Assembly: GCF_014898055.3 (NCBI RefSeq)
Contig: NW_023601433.1
Location: 45,999,876-46,063,875 of the forward strand
DNA length: 64,000 bases
From: Talpa occidentalis
Lineage: Eukaryota > Chordata > Mammalia > Eulipotyphla > Talpidae
Direction: 5' to 3'
Below the pieces are notes generated by a model. That model worked only from the letters and a program-made list of their open reading frames with translations. It made no database searches and had not been told where the DNA came from. Positions 37,615-49,265 of this stretch are shown here, piece by piece (position 1 is the stretch's first letter; each line of letters opens with the position of its first letter). Position numbers and translations under genes: made by a program.

Positions 37615-38400
37615 TCCCTATAAAATTCCAACCTATTTATGAGAAAAACTCCAACCAAAATGTGACAAGAAAATTAACTCAATGTAATAATGGCTGTATA
37701 TCAAAAAACAACAGCTAATATTCAATAGTGAGAAGCTGAAAGTTTTCCCCATAAGATCCAGAACAAAAGAAGAATACTCGTTACCATCACTTCTGTTAAA
37801 CTTATTACTAAAGGTTTTTGCCAGAGATATCAAACACTGGGAAATAAATGAATCCAAGTAGAATAAGAAGTAAAACTATTACTATTCAAAGATGATATAT
37901 GGTAGAAGATCCTAGTGACTTCATCAAAAAGTTATTAGAAACAATAAAGGGATATAGCAAAGTGGCAGGCTACAAAATCAACACACAAAAGTTCATAGTT
38001 TTTAATAAATAACACACAAAAAACAAAAGAAACTAAGAAAATAGCTCTGTTTTTTGCCTCAAAAGGAATTAAATACCACAGAATCAGCCTAGCAGAGGAG
38101 GTAAAAGACCTGTATGATAAGAACTACAAGATGTTATTTTAGGATACACATGGTGAAATAAGGACATGGAAGTAAGTCTGGGCTCAGGAGGGGAGAACAA
38201 ATATTATCAAAATCACTATCTTGTCTAAAATTACATGCAAATTTTGCATAATCCCATCAAAATCCCAGCAAAATTTTTCAAACAAACTGATAAAAAAATT
38301 ATTGAAATTTACATGGAACCATAAAGGTCTTGAAGTACAGAAGCAACCCTAAGAAAAAAAGGAACAGATAGGGCCAATGGAACAGAATTAAAAGTCCATA
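37615..38400 (+). mobile_element. L1 ORF2 reverse-transcriptase fragment
   Basis: The plus-strand sequence aligns with the ORF2 RT domain from the N-G-E-K-L-like segment (about 37727) through the catalytic region (about 37890, decayed), the V-A-G-Y-K-I-N-like segment (37960-37985) and on to the F-K-E-I-E region (38300). It is dead. Confidence 0.8.
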
Positions 38401-38529
38401 AATAAATCCATGCATATATCAGCACCTGGAGTGAAGGCACAAAGTGCCCACATTCCTCCATCACACTCCACCATGCTCTTCCCACCCCCTCACTCTGCAT
38501 CCCCCTACTTCTCCCCTCCTTAGTGCCTG

Positions 38530-39300
38530 TTCATTATTTCTCAAGTCACTTGTTTTTCTTAATTTTATTGTATCTCTTTGTTTAGCTTTTCTGAGTTCTC
38601 ATGTATCACTTTTACTAGCTTTTCTGTGTTTTCTTTTACAACTTTTATTTTCTTTATTATAGGGCTTTTGAACTCTCTATCTAGGTAGGAGTTACTTTTT
38701 CCATTTTCTTTGTTGCAATCTGAAGAGTTCTTCTCTTTCTGAGAAGTTATTTTCCCTGGATGTCTCAAACTGTCATGTGCTTTATTTTGTCTGCCAATTT
38801 TGCTGCTTTAGATTTCCCTGTTTAAGTACATAGTAATAACTTATTGAGTTATAACTATTACCTTTCTAGCAAGAGGAAGTGTGGTTTTCTTTTAATTTTT
38901 TGACCTTTACCAGTTTCCACAGGTCCAGAGACCTCATATTATTGTTGCTAAGTCAGAGAGGATGGAAGGGGCCTGGCTGCGTTCATTCACTTGTTGTAAT
39001 GTGCTGGGGGGCTGGGAAATTGGCTTGTGGCTGTGGCACTCTTGATATCCCTGTTCTTTGGGGTGCAGATTCTGCTGTCTCTGAGCTGTCAGTGTGCTCC
39101 ATGAGGTCTGAATCATTCCCCAGGGATGGGGAAAAGAATGTAATCCAGAGCACTGGTCCTCTTTTTATTATTGGAGGACTGGCCTACAGGGAGCACCCCA
39201 GTTCCATATGTGCTTCCCTCAGGCAAGGATATATGCCTCCATACCATTTTGGTCTCCTCTGCTCCGGCCCCTGTCTGAGTCATGAGCCTAACAATATAAA
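38530..39300 (-). mobile_element. L1 5' UTR and ORF1 N-terminus fragment
   Basis: The minus-strand frame at 38565-38768 resembles the ORF1 N-terminus of the intact L1: N-S-S-D-C-N-K-E-N, then D-R-E-F-K-S-P-I-I-K-K-I-K-V-V-K-E-N. Upstream on the minus strand (38850-39300) lies GC-richer DNA in the position of the 5' UTR. It is truncated in ORF1. The ORF1 start is an older relative of the 51.5 kb element. Confidence 0.7.
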
Positions 39301-39386
39301 TTAGGTCACCTAAGTTTGATGCATTGATTAGAAGTTTTCACTGAAGTATGTTTTTTTTTTTTTATTGTTGTTGTTTTTCTTTTTTT
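39301..39386. other. T-rich flank of the inverted L1
   Basis: A long T-rich, (TTG)-containing stretch (39349-39386) precedes the target duplication. Confidence 0.5.
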
Positions 39387-39398
39387 GCCCCCAGCTCT
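39387..39398 (+). repeat. 12-bp target duplication of inverted L1 (left)
   Basis: GCCCCCAGCTCT is repeated exactly at 40118-40129, bracketing the L1 with both of its oppositely oriented parts. Confidence 0.85.
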
Positions 39399-40117
39399 TT
39401 TTTCCCCCTTAGGTATATATATATTTTATTTATTTTATATATTTTTTACATCATTTTTAATTTTTGCACAATGTATGCATTTTCATCTTGGTTGTATTCC
39501 CCACACAATTCCATCCCCCTTATTTTGACCCTAATCCCTCCTGCATCCCCCCACCCCCATAGTGTGTCTCTGGTTTATAGTTGCTTGTTGATTTTGATTT
39601 TTACTTTTTATAATTAGTCTTTTTCCTGGTCCCCTATTTAGGTTTTCTAAATTCCTGCTATGAGTGAGACCATCTGGTATTTTTCTTTTTCTTTCTGGCT
39701 TTTTTTGCTGAGCATGATCTGTTCCAGCGCCATCCATGTTGCTGCAAATTGCATGAGTTTATCTTTTTTGATTGCTGAGTAATATTCCATTGTGAATATG
39801 TACCACACCTTCTTGATCCAGCCATCTATTTTTGGGCATTTGGGTTGTTTCCATAGCTTAGCTATGGAGCAAAGAAAGTTTGTTAAATAAATGGTGCTGG
39901 GAAAACTGTGCTACTACATGCAAAAGAATGAAGCTTGACTACTACCTCACATCATGCACAAAAACCAACTCAAAATGGATTAAAGAACTACACATAAAAC
40001 CTGAAACCACAAAATTTATAGAAGGAAATATAGGCGAAACACTACATGACATACACCTCAGCAACTTCTTTAAAGATTCATCACCCAAAGCAGTGATAGT
40101 GAAGGCAAAGATAAACA
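39399..40117 (-). mobile_element. 5'-inverted L1 insertion (twin priming)
   Basis: Between 12-bp duplications lie two L1 parts in opposite orientation. Positions 39399-39864 are minus strand: 3' UTR, the ORF2 end (reverse of the MVSLIAGI-like end) and back to the point equivalent to 57591 of the full-length copy. Positions 39865-40117 are plus strand, equivalent to about 56756-57010, with an open 84-codon stretch similar to ORF2 ([20 protein letters not shown]). About 580 bp of L1 between them is absent. This is the standard product of twin priming. The copy is of the same broad family as the 51.5 kb L1 but has a different 3' UTR end. Confidence 0.85.
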
Positions 40118-40129
40118 GCCCCCAGCTCT

Positions 40130-41446
40130 CTTAATAACCAGCTTTCCAGGAAATCAATTGTACAAGCAGTCAGCAAGCTAATCAACCCATTTATTGAGCA
40201 CCTATTATCAGCCAGGCAGTTTTGTCATCACTTGTGTGGTTTCTTAGAGTTCAGTAGAGGTCCTGTTCAAAAAGATTCTGATTCAGAAAATCAGAGACAG
40301 GACCCAAGAATCTGCACTTACAACAGGTGATTTCAATATTGTTGGTTCCCAGACAACCTAACCTGTTACATGGACTGCAAATTCAGATGGCTCAAAAGAG
40401 ATTGAGTTTCAATTAATGGTCATGAAGAGAACAGAAAAAACTCTAAAGAGGCTCACATTTTGCAACTGAAGTTTAGATTTCTGATGCATATTGAGGATGT
40501 ATGAGCTAAATTGTGTGTGCAAATGTGTGTATGTTTATTAAGTGGTACAGAATCACTACTTAATGACCAACAGAGTGATACCTTGAAAATTTCTTTTCTT
40601 AGGCAACCTGAAGAGATAAGAAATATGTTATAGCCACATATTCAATTGCATGTATTCAACTTCATTTGTAAACGGACTAAAATTTGAATGATTCTTATAA
40701 ACACAACACTGAAATTGTGTTTTCTTACTAAAAATTATTCTATCTTTATAAAGGGTTTGTTTTCTGTCAGCATACTTGGGAAAAAACCTTTATATTTCTT
40801 GACACACTCTTTGAAAGCACAGATCACTTACCAAAAGTAGGGATTTGCATCTGGAAGGTGAAATTTGGCAAGCAAACCCCAGAGAAGATTTCATGGGATG
40901 ATTCAATATGTTCCTAAGGCATCATTTAAATTTCCATGCTTGGAGAAAATTGTGTTGGACATGTTACAACCCAAAACAAATGTTGAGTAAGGCATAGTTG
41001 TTTCCAGTTGTGTTTTTTTTTTTTTTGTGGTACACAAATCTAGAAATCCTCAGTAAATCAAGAGAGAGTTCTGTGTCACAGTGACCAATTTCATTTCAGT
41101 TTGAGGCATAATATTTACACCAAACTATGTTGTACCTTGCTAAAACTTTTTTTTTTTTTTTTTTTTACAAATTTTAAGAGGGAGTGCAAAACATCAAAGG
41201 ATATTTAGCTAATCTGTATATGAAATTAAAAACAGAACAATATCCATGTTTAGATTTTTCTCTAAATTTACACAGTATTATAAATTTAAACATAGGCTAC
41301 AGAAATTTTCTCATTGTATTCTACATGATTCTCTACATTTGTGACATATGCTAACCTATCAAATGCCCTCAAATTACCAACTTGTTTTCATATGCTTGCT
41401 TCAAGTGCTAGCTATAATTTAATAGCAACATTGCTATTATGGGGAC
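40130..41446. other. Unassigned DNA with two poly(T) runs
   Basis: T runs lie at about 41012-41026 and 41147-41166. No gene or other family is recognised. Confidence 0.4.
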
Positions 41447-41890
41447 TGAACAACATATTACTGAAAGACCACTGGCTTAATGAGGAAACCAAAGAAGAAA
41501 TTTAAAAATACCTTAGATGAATTACAATGAGGACACAACCTTCCAGAATGTGAGGGACACAACAGAAGCTGTAATAAGAGGAAAGTATATGACAATACAG
41601 GCCCACGTCAAAAAACAAGAAATAATCCAAAAAAAAAAGAAAACTAACCCCCATCTTGAACTAGAAAAAGAACAACAACAAAACCAAAAGCTAGTAGAAG
41701 AATGGAAATAATAAAGCCTAAAGCAGAAATAAATGAACTATAAATAAAAAAGACAGTCTAAAAGATCAATGAAACCAAAAGTTCATACTCTGAAAAAATA
41801 AACAAAACAGACAAACCTCTACCTAGACTCACAAAGAAAAAGAGAAAGAAAACTCAAATAGGATCATAAATGAAAGAGGAGAAAATTACA
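41447..41890 (+). mobile_element. L1 ORF2 fragment
   Basis: The plus-strand similarity runs from the L-K-D-H-W-L-N-E-E-like segment (41461) through V-I-R-G-K-Y, I-Q-A-H-V-K-K-Q-E and K-T-N-P-H-L-E-L-E-K-E-Q-Q (41565-41690) to the F-E/K-I-N-K-T-D-K-P region near 41820. An open 64-codon piece remains at 41517-41711, so it is not among the oldest copies. Confidence 0.8.
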
Positions 41891-42920
41891 ACATATATTA
41901 TCATTACATACATTATCATTGTGATTTAATATCTTCTTGGAAAAACAAACAAACAAAAAGACAGATTATACATGTGAAAATATGCACTGGAGGAGAGAGG
42001 ATGTATGGGGAAGTCACTTCTGGTCAATAGGAGAATCCATATGTTACTAGTACATTAAACAAGGAAACTGATTTAAAGACTTTTTACAAATAACCGGAAT
42101 ACAGAGAAATATATAAGATTATATAAGCTGGTAAAGAGAAATAACAAGTTACAAAATGAAATAAACAGAATTTGTTATCAGGTTTCTTATCAGCAGTTCC
42201 ACAAGATGAAAGAAAATGGATAAATGCCTTTTAAGTTCTGATGGCAAAAATTTTGAATCTGAAGTTCTGTATTCCAATAAACTATCAAGACTGCAAGATA
42301 AATAAAGATATTTTTGCAACTGTGAGGGCTTAGAAATTTTATATTTTACAAATTACTTCTGAAAAAGCTATATAACATTACCTAGCAAAATGAGGAAATA
42401 TAGGACACGGTATCCAAGAAACAGTATATTTAATTCAAGAATACAAAGGAAAGTAATTTCAGGTTGGCAGTGGTTAGTTACCTTAAATCCAAGTAGAATG
42501 TTTTAAAAAAGAATTACTTTAGTAAATGATATATTTTAAAAGTTTGATTGATGTTAGTGGTAGAATGAAGTCATACACTTCATTTATCACTAAGATAAAA
42601 GAAAGGCAATTGGAAACATCAGGGAAAGAAAACCTGTCTCAGAAATCATGACACAAATGTAAAGTGACATCAAGAAATAGCATCTAAATTTTATAGATCA
42701 AGAAAACAAGCTTAAAAGTAACCTTTAAAATTACAAATGGTATTACTAATTGAAGTACCAAAAACAGTGTTATTAACAAAAATCAGCAAGAGATCAAAAT
42801 GAATTTATTCAGAATAAAATTCTTGATCTTTCATAGTAGAAAATACTATTCTACCTTTCATTAGTGAGTGTAGGTATAAATATTCATATCTATACAAATT
42901 CAGAAGTAATTATCTTTCTT
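41891..42920 (+). other. Mostly unassigned; possible L1/HAL1 ORF1 remnant
   Basis: Positions 42180-42330 resemble the old L1/HAL1 ORF1 C-terminal coding segment ('gttctgtattccaataaactatcaagac'). The remainder is AT-rich and unassigned. Confidence 0.4.
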
Positions 42921-42921
42921 G

Positions 42922-43060
42922 ACCTTGTAGTGGTATAGTGAAGACAGCACATGTTTTGAAATAGAACAGATTAGGGTTTAAATCCTAGATCTGTTACCAA
43001 TAAACTGTATGTATGTCCATGGACAATCTATTTAATCTCTCTGAAACTTACTTGGAGAAG
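42922..43060 (+). repeat. MIR element
   Basis: This is a clear MIR head and core: 'ttgtagtggtatagtgaagacagcacatgttttgaaatagaacagattagggtttaaatcctagatctgttaccaata' followed by 'atctatttaatctctctgaaactta'. Confidence 0.85.
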
Positions 43061-43109
43061 TAAATTACATTGTAAATATATAGAGCCCAATATATTGTTT
43101 CCCATGTGG

Positions 43110-43730
43110 TAGCCTGTGAATATTTATTAGTATTGCTATTATTATTTATAGGATTTCCTTTTTCGATTAAATTTGTCAGTCATTTATATCTATATAACAT
43201 AAGGTTACATTTTTACTCCATATTGTGCATGTTTCACTCACCCTCCAACAAACATTTTGTGCCAATGCCTGTCCCCTTTCCTTCCCCATCCTCTCCTGTT
43301 GTTCCCTCTGGTAACCAATACATTTTCCACTACGATTTTTTTTTGCTAAATTTTTCCAGTATGTGGATTTTTTTTTGTTAATTTATCCCGCAGATAAGTG
43401 AAACCACCCAATATCTGACTTTCACTTTCTAACTTATTTCATTTAGAATATTCACCTCCCAGTCCACCCATTTTGTTGCAACAGGTACTATTTCATAATT
43501 TTTAATAGCTGAGTAGTGTTGTGTGGACTTTATCTAGTCATCTTTTGATGGACACTTAGGTTAGTTCCATGACATGGCAATTGTGGACAGTGCTATGAGC
43601 ATAGGAATACAAGTGACTTTTCATATTAGAGTTTTCATAGTCTTTGGGTAAAGACCTATCAGAGGTATCACTAGATCTTATGGCATTTTTATTTTTATTT
43701 TTTGTAGAACTCTCCAAAAAAAAAAAAAAA
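43110..43730 (-). mobile_element. L1 3' end (part 1, before the SINE)
   Basis: This is a reverse-complement L1 3' UTR with a pyrimidine-rich block (43260-43310), followed by the ORF2 C-terminal coding segment. It is related to the L1 piece at 14653. It is interrupted at about 43731 by a SINE. Confidence 0.75.
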
Positions 43731-43734
43731 AGGA

Positions 43735-44007
43735 GGGCCTCCCTGGTGGCGTAGTTGGTTGCGCACAGTGCTGTGAAGCTGTCCGCAGCCCCTGCAGTGC
43801 CAGTTTGATCCCCACGCCTCCCACCCACCTCCTCCAGCCTCAGAACAACCCACCTGGCAAGCAGACCTCTCCTGTTACGCCCGCTGCACCCCTCAGCACT
43901 GTATTTCATCAGTCTACCTGTTCTGTCCCCCACTCTGTCTCTGGTGAATCCTCTCACCCTCCCTCCCATCTGGCCTGTACCCCGGCTCTTGTATAAAAAA
44001 AAAAAAG
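43735..44007 (+). repeat. tRNA-derived SINE, copy 6
   Basis: It begins GGGCCTCCCTGGTGGCGTAG. The B box is AGTTTGATCC, and a CT-rich insertion follows it (43812-43850). The tail is 'cttgtataaaaaaa'. A minus-strand frame of 158 codons spans it and the neighbouring L1; that frame is a repeat artefact, not a gene. Confidence 0.9.
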
Positions 44008-44170
44008 GAAAGAAATCTCCATTTTCCATCAAGGCTGTCTCAGCTTACATTCCCATCAACAGTGAATGAGAGTTCCTTTTCCTCTACATCCTTGCCAATG
44101 GAATTTTCTTTTAAACAAAAGTTCAGCATATGGTATGATTGATGGCTATTAATTATCTGGGATGTAGCAC
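44008..44170 (-). mobile_element. L1 ORF2 fragment (part 2, after the SINE)
   Basis: It continues the minus-strand ORF2 C-terminal segment ('cttacattcccatcaacagtgaatgagagttcc', the reverse of the zinc-knuckle and upstream region). Confidence 0.7.
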
Positions 44171-44450
44171 TATTATTCAAGTTGCAGAATGGCAAATTTT
44201 ACATTAGCATTGAATGTAATAAATTGCCTGAGTAAAGGTAAAAATAATGGTTCAATGTTTGATCCCTGAATATCTATGATCAGATATGTAGATAAGTGGA
44301 AGCTAAATAATATGCCAAATTACTTTGTTTTTGCTTGAAATAATAACTAATTTCTGGTTATTTCTTGCTTATCTCCTCTAATTAGGAGTTAGCTTCATAT
44401 GCCTTGAATATTTGAAATTAGAAATTATATTGGCTACTTAATAAAACAAA
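44171..44450. other. Unassigned AT-rich DNA
   Basis: Nothing recognised. Confidence 0.4.
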
Positions 44451-44454
44451 TTCC

Positions 44455-44980
44455 TCTGAGGACACAGAAACATTAATTCAAAAGGGCACCTGCATCCCTA
44501 TGTTTATAGCAGCATTATTTAGAATAGGTAAGCTATGGAATAACCCAAATGTCCCAAAATAGATGGCTGGATCAAGAAGGTGTGATACATATACACAATG
44601 GAATATTATTCAGCAATCAAAAAAGATAAACTCATGCAATTTGCAGCAACATGGATGGAGCTGAAAGGGATCATGCTCAGCAAAATAAGCCAGAAAGAAA
44701 AATAAAAACAATGGATGGTCTCACTCATAGCAGGAATTTAGAAAACTAAATAAGGGACCAGGAAAAAGACTAATTATAAAAAAGTAAAAATGAAAATCAA
44801 CAAGCAACTATAAACCAGAGACACATTACGGGGTGGGGGGGGTGGGGAGAAGGGAAAAGGGAGTAGGATCAAAACAAGGGAGGAGGGAATTTTACGGGTC
44901 TATGACCAAGATGAAAATGCATACATTGTGCAAAAATGAAAAATGATGTAAAAATATATATAAAATTAAAAAAAAAACAA
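44455..44980 (+). mobile_element. 5'-truncated L1 3' end
   Basis: It is colinear with 57528-57960 of the full-length L1: the last ~90 codons of ORF2, then a G-rich 3' UTR block (44829-44850) and an A-rich tail. The 3' UTR end differs: after the shared segment it continues with 'gatgaaaatgcatacattgtgc' and 'tgatgtaaaaatatatataaaatt'. Flanks near 44445-44459 and 44979-44995 (AACAAATTCCTCTGA / AACAAGCTCCTTTGA) look like a decayed target duplication. Confidence 0.85.
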
Positions 44981-45084
44981 AAACAAGCTCCTTTGATATA
45001 GTTACTTAATAACAGAGATTCCCCATACAAGGAAAATATGTTTTCTTTTTAATTCTTTTAATTATAGCAATATTAGGATTCTCT

Positions 45085-45218
45085 CTATTAGGTATCACCA
45101 CTGTGGGGAACCACCCAGAGAAACCACCTACAACTCACCACCATATTCCTTTATGTTCCCCAGTCTCTTTGTTCCTAACCTTCTCCAATTCCTACTCACC
45201 TTTGGATCCTTCAGTTCT
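45085..45218 (-). mobile_element. L1 3'-end fragment (part 1)
   Basis: A reverse-complement L1 3' UTR, pyrimidine-rich, ends at the SINE target duplication. Confidence 0.6.
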
Positions 45219-45230
45219 ATAGTCAGTTTT
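45219..45230 (+). repeat. Target duplication of SINE copy 7 (left)
   Basis: ATAGTCAGTTTT is repeated at 45499-45510. The last T residues merge with the SINE tail. Confidence 0.8.
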
Positions 45231-45498
45231 TTTTTTTTTAAGATTTATTTATTTATACAAGAATTGGGGTACAGGCCAGAGGTGCAGGGGGATGAGAGGA
45301 TTCACCAGAGACAGAGCGGAGAACAGAGCAGGCAGATGAACAGAACACGCTGTTGAGGGGAGCAGTGGGCAAGACTGGAGAGGTCTGCTGCACCATGTGG
45401 GTATCTCCCTGGCCAGCTGGGAATCAAACCCATGCTGCAGAGGCTGCAGACAGCTTTGCAGTGTAGCTCAACCCGCTGCACCCCTGGGAAGGCTCTCA
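45231..45498 (-). repeat. tRNA-derived SINE, copy 7
   Basis: The T-run and 'aagatttatttatttatacaag' end is on the left, the head is on the right near 45490. On the minus strand the B box reads GGTTTGATTCC. The insertion splits an L1 3' end on the same strand. Confidence 0.9.
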
Positions 45499-45510
45499 AT
45501 AGTCAGTTTT

Positions 45511-45660
45511 CAAGAGTTAGCATTAAGGTTGTCCTTCTCTTGTTCTTAGTCTGGTTTCTCTATATTCCACTTATTAGTGATACCACCTGGTATTTATCTT
45601 TCTCCCTCTGATTTATTTCACTTAGCTTTATCTCTTCTAACTCCATCCATGAAAAAAGCA
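45511..45660 (-). mobile_element. L1 3'-end fragment (part 2)
   Basis: It resumes L1 with the reverse complement of the terminal ORF2 segment ('tctatattccacttattagtgataccacctggtatttatc'). Confidence 0.7.
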
Positions 45661-47320
45661 AATAAAATATAAACATAAAAATACATGGTCAGGTTCAGCT
45701 TACAATATTTGAGGATCGACATGTAAATTAAAATTTTATATTAATGTCGATCTTAATATAAGCCAAAATTTATTTTCTTTTTAATAAAGTTGAATAAATT
45801 AATAAAATATAGTTTTTCCTAAATATACTTCTCAAATCTAAGTAGTCTAACCACTGCTTACATAAAAATGATTTCAAGACTCCTTTTAAGGTAATATAAA
45901 TTGATTTTAGTCTATAAAAATCATTGATTAAATTTTGAGATATTAACTATACCCTGAAACAGAAAGTATATTTAAAAACTAGGGGAACTCAGAAAAAGAA
46001 GAAAAAAACAGTTTAAATCCAATCTTGACTGGTTATCTTAATAATGTTAATAGCCATGGGTTCTGTTCACTACTGAAAAGCATCATTATATTCACTTCTG
46101 AAAGCATCATCATTATATTTTATTTAGTTTTTTTAAAAAAATTATAATATATCCTTAGTTAGGTACCTTAATCATTTTATAATATGAGATAATTAATTCA
46201 ACAATAAAAATGATGTGTTAGGAATATGACATAACAGTGATTTCTATGGTTCTTAATAATAGTTACTTCTGAGTAACTACTAGTTACTTATGAGTCAATG
46301 TCTAGTTATTTAAGAGTCAATACCTATATACAAGTAAGAACTCAGTTTCTCATAATAGTTTTAAAACTATTAAGAATTCCAGATCATTTTAGTTGGTATT
46401 TACCTTGAAAACCAGATTTCCTTTAAAAAATAATTTTGGTAAATGTTTCATTATATTAGAGGGAAATATTTCAGGATTGAATTTAAATGACAATTTAAAT
46501 GTAGTCATTATAAAAGTTGGTCTTATTTGATGACAAAGATATCAATGTTTTTACAAATAACAGAACATTCATATAAGTTACAAGAGTCAAATATGCTTGA
46601 CATTTTTATTTGGGTTACTTTATTTTAGTTCTTGGCTTTTGATCTTTTGTACCTGGGAAAACTTGACCAATTTAACAACTAGGTCAGTTTTACAATGCTA
46701 CTATGAGTGCAGATCACAATTTTGGCATGCTAGTTATTCCTGAGCTCCAGTAACTTCAAATTCAGGGAGCCAGTGTCACACTACTAGTTTTTATTAGTTT
46801 ATATAAAAGTCTACTCATAAAATCATTTATTTCTGCCAAAAAGGTATATTTGATTTACAAAATTTTTTTCTTTAAATTTTGCCTTTATGCTATATTAAAC
46901 CAAGTAAACTAAATTTTCTACTACCTTCCTATTTAGATGCAGTAGTCTTCCAGGTATCTAAGGATTATGAGTTTGAAAATATCTTAATTTACCTTCATAT
47001 GGCATCAATACACTCTATTTAGAAGTTTAGAATTCCAGCAAACTCTTTGGTCACATATTAAAGTATAATTAGTCACATACAACTATTAAAGTATAATTAG
47101 TCAATTTTTTTGTTTTAAAAAGACAACACCATTTGTGAATACTTTAATGTTGACAACATTAAAACTTCCCTTAGAATAGTAATAACATTTTGAAATTCCT
47201 CAGTTACCAATGATTTAACATTAATACTGGGCACAATTTAAGGACATTTAGTGATAAAACCAGAAATTGTATTTTTTCATGTGCCTATTGGACTACTTGT
47301 GCATCTTCTTTGGAAAAGTG
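45661..47320. other. AT-rich unassigned DNA
   Basis: There are small local direct repeats, for example TATTAAAGTATAATTAGTCA twice near 47057-47103 and 'gttacttctgagtaactactagttacttatgagtcaat' near 46262. No gene is recognised. Confidence 0.45.
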
Positions 47321-47321
47321 C

Positions 47322-48085
47322 CTATTTAAATGATATTTTTGAAGAAGAGGGAATGCTTCCAAACCCAGTGTAAGGCCAATATTACTCTGAACCAAAAGCA
47401 GACAATGACAAAAACAAAAATACAGAGTAATATCCCTAAGGTGCTTAGATGTAAAAATCCTCCACAAAATCTTAGCAAGCCAAATTCAGTAATTAATTGA
47501 TTTACCACACCAGGAATTGATCTCAACTGAAGACTGCTCAAAGGTAGTATTACAAGCCAGGAGAAATGGAGTAATATTCTCAAATGCTGAAAGTAAATAG
47601 CTATTATCCTAGAATTCTATAACCTGCTAAATTGGGGGCAAACCAAAGAAGTTCAGATTATTTAAGACTGAGGGAATTTATATTTAAGAGACTCTCACTG
47701 AAAGAGCTGCCAAAGAAGATACTTTAATAAATTTAAACCCAGAAAAGGGGTTAAGCTACAAGAAATAATGAATGGTAAATATGTTAAAGAATCTGTACAA
47801 TGTAGCAGCAATTATAATGACCAATTACAGTATATATAAACACAGTGGAATTAAAGAGATAAACAACAACATACACATGATTGGAGGTGATCAGATGCCC
47901 TTCTGTCAACTGGAAGTTAGAGATAGTGTTTAACTTCAAAACAAATGGTCAAGTATGTACATTAAAAACATAAAAGTATTCACTAAAAATATTGAATTTA
48001 ACCTCCCAAATAGTAATGGTAAATCAAGTAGAGAAGGGTAACTTGATCAATTCAAGAGTATAAAAGGATAAGACAGAATGACTGA
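47322..48085 (+). mobile_element. Old L1/HAL1 fragments
   Basis: Positions 47340-47480 match the ORF2 segment just before the RT core (equivalents of [12 protein letters not shown] and A-K-I-L-N-K-I-L-A). Near 47550 the sequence changes to text resembling the old L1/HAL1 ORF1 C-terminal region ('ctgctaaattgggggcaaacc', 'gactctcactgaaagagctgcc'). It is a composite or rearranged fossil. Confidence 0.6.
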
Positions 48086-48111
48086 CTAATATAGATGCTG
48101 TGGTGGATCCT

Positions 48112-48127
48112 AGGAGCTCCTTTCTAA
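48112..48127 (+). repeat. Target duplication of SINE copy 8 (left)
   Basis: AGGAGCTCCTTTCTAA here and AGGATCTCCTCTCTAA at 48397-48412 differ at two positions, fitting a 16-bp duplication that has aged. Confidence 0.75.
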
Positions 48128-48396
48128 TTTTTTTAAAACATGTATTTTATTTATGCATACAAGAAGTGGGGTCTAGGCCAGAGGTGTGGAGGGGTGAGAG
48201 GACTCACCAGAGACAGAGTGGGGAGCAGAACAGGTGGATCTACTGAAATACACTGCTGAGGGGAGCAGTGGGTGAGAAGGAGTGGTCTGCTGTACCACAT
48301 GGGTCAGCTCCCTGGCTGGGATCCAACTTATGCCACAGTGGCTGGAGAAGGTTTGCTAGCACTGAGAATTTAACCCCTATGCCACCAGGAGAGCCC
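48128..48396 (-). repeat. tRNA-derived SINE, copy 8
   Basis: The T-rich tail is at the left and the head GGGCTCTCC at the right. It is more diverged than copy 4, in keeping with its imperfect duplication. Confidence 0.85.
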
Positions 48397-48412
48397 AGGA
48401 TCTCCTCTCTAA

Positions 48413-48880
48413 CAATGAGGTATTAATTCCCCTCCAGATTCTAACAATATTTTGTCAATGGTCTACAATTGAAGGCAGCTACTTCACACAGATTTACAAC
48501 CTCTCTCTAATATAGCCTGCATTCAGTGACTGGTCAAAGAGGGAAAAATGTCCAAGTCACTTCCATAAGCTATACCAATGCTCCCTTTGCAGTTTTTACC
48601 CAGTGGGATGAGCTGAGACTTTTGATGCAAAAGCATCACAGTTCAATCCCTTGCTTTTTCCACTTCTGCCTCCTTCTTTCCTTTATGTTATTGATCACAG
48701 GCGTACTCTCCAATAAGCATTTACATAAAAGCATCTAACTTAGATTCTTTTATCCAAAGCCTGACCTAAGATAATTATCTTATATGCACCAGGCATCAGG
48801 ATATAAAGATGTTAGAAGATAGTGTACAAAAGTTATAGTTAATTTATCAAAATCTTTAATTAATAAAATATCAAAATTGA
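48413..48880. other. Unassigned DNA
   Basis: The 70-codon frame at 48526-48738 shows no recognisable domain. No repeat family is assigned. Confidence 0.4.
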
Positions 48881-48884
48881 CTGC

Positions 48885-48975
48885 ATATTCTGGTCAGATT
48901 TCGCATTTACTACATGTGTGATTATGGATGAACTCCTTGAACCTCAGTTTCTTCATCCATAGCACAAGGTTGTTG
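48885..48975 (+). repeat. MIR fragment
   Basis: It contains 'tgtgtgattatggatgaactccttgaacctcagtttcttcatcc', matching the MIR 'tgtgaccttgggcaagtt...cctcagtttcctcatc' core. Confidence 0.75.
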
Positions 48976-48979
48976 TGTG

Positions 48980-49265
48980 CCATGGACTGAATATTTGTTT
49001 CCTCCTAAATTCATATATTGATGTCCTTATCCTCAATGTGATGGTATTTGGAGATAGAGCCTTTTGGAGATAACAAAGATATTTCGGTCATGAAGGTAGA
49101 GACCTTAAAATGAAAGTATTGCCTTTAAAAGAAGAGACATGAAACCCTTTCTGCTGGCACCTTGATTTTGGACTTTCCAGTCACCAAAACAGTGCAAAAT
49201 AAATTTCAGTTGTTTAAGCCAAAGCATGTATGTTGTTTTGATATATTTTTTTGAAATTAGACACT
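48980..49265 (+). mobile_element. MaLR-type LTR (MLT/MST-like)
   Basis: The layout is 'ccatggactgaatatttgtttcctcctaaattcatat', 'aatgtgatggtatttggagatagagcctttt', 'aagaagagacatgaaa', 'ctggcaccttgattttggactttccagtc', then 'aataaatttcagttgtttaagcc'. This is a familiar mammalian MaLR LTR pattern. The subfamily is not decided. Confidence 0.65.

Noticed and set aside
38879..39304. Plus-strand frame of 141 codons
   Set aside because: It is antisense to an old L1 5' UTR/ORF1 fragment and has no recognisable domain.
43556..44032. Minus-strand frame of 158 codons
   Set aside because: It spans an L1 fragment and a SINE; the translation is repeat sequence.
46250..47110. Short direct repeats as a CRISPR or satellite array
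   Set aside because: There are only two or three loose copies without regular spacing, in mammalian AT-rich DNA.
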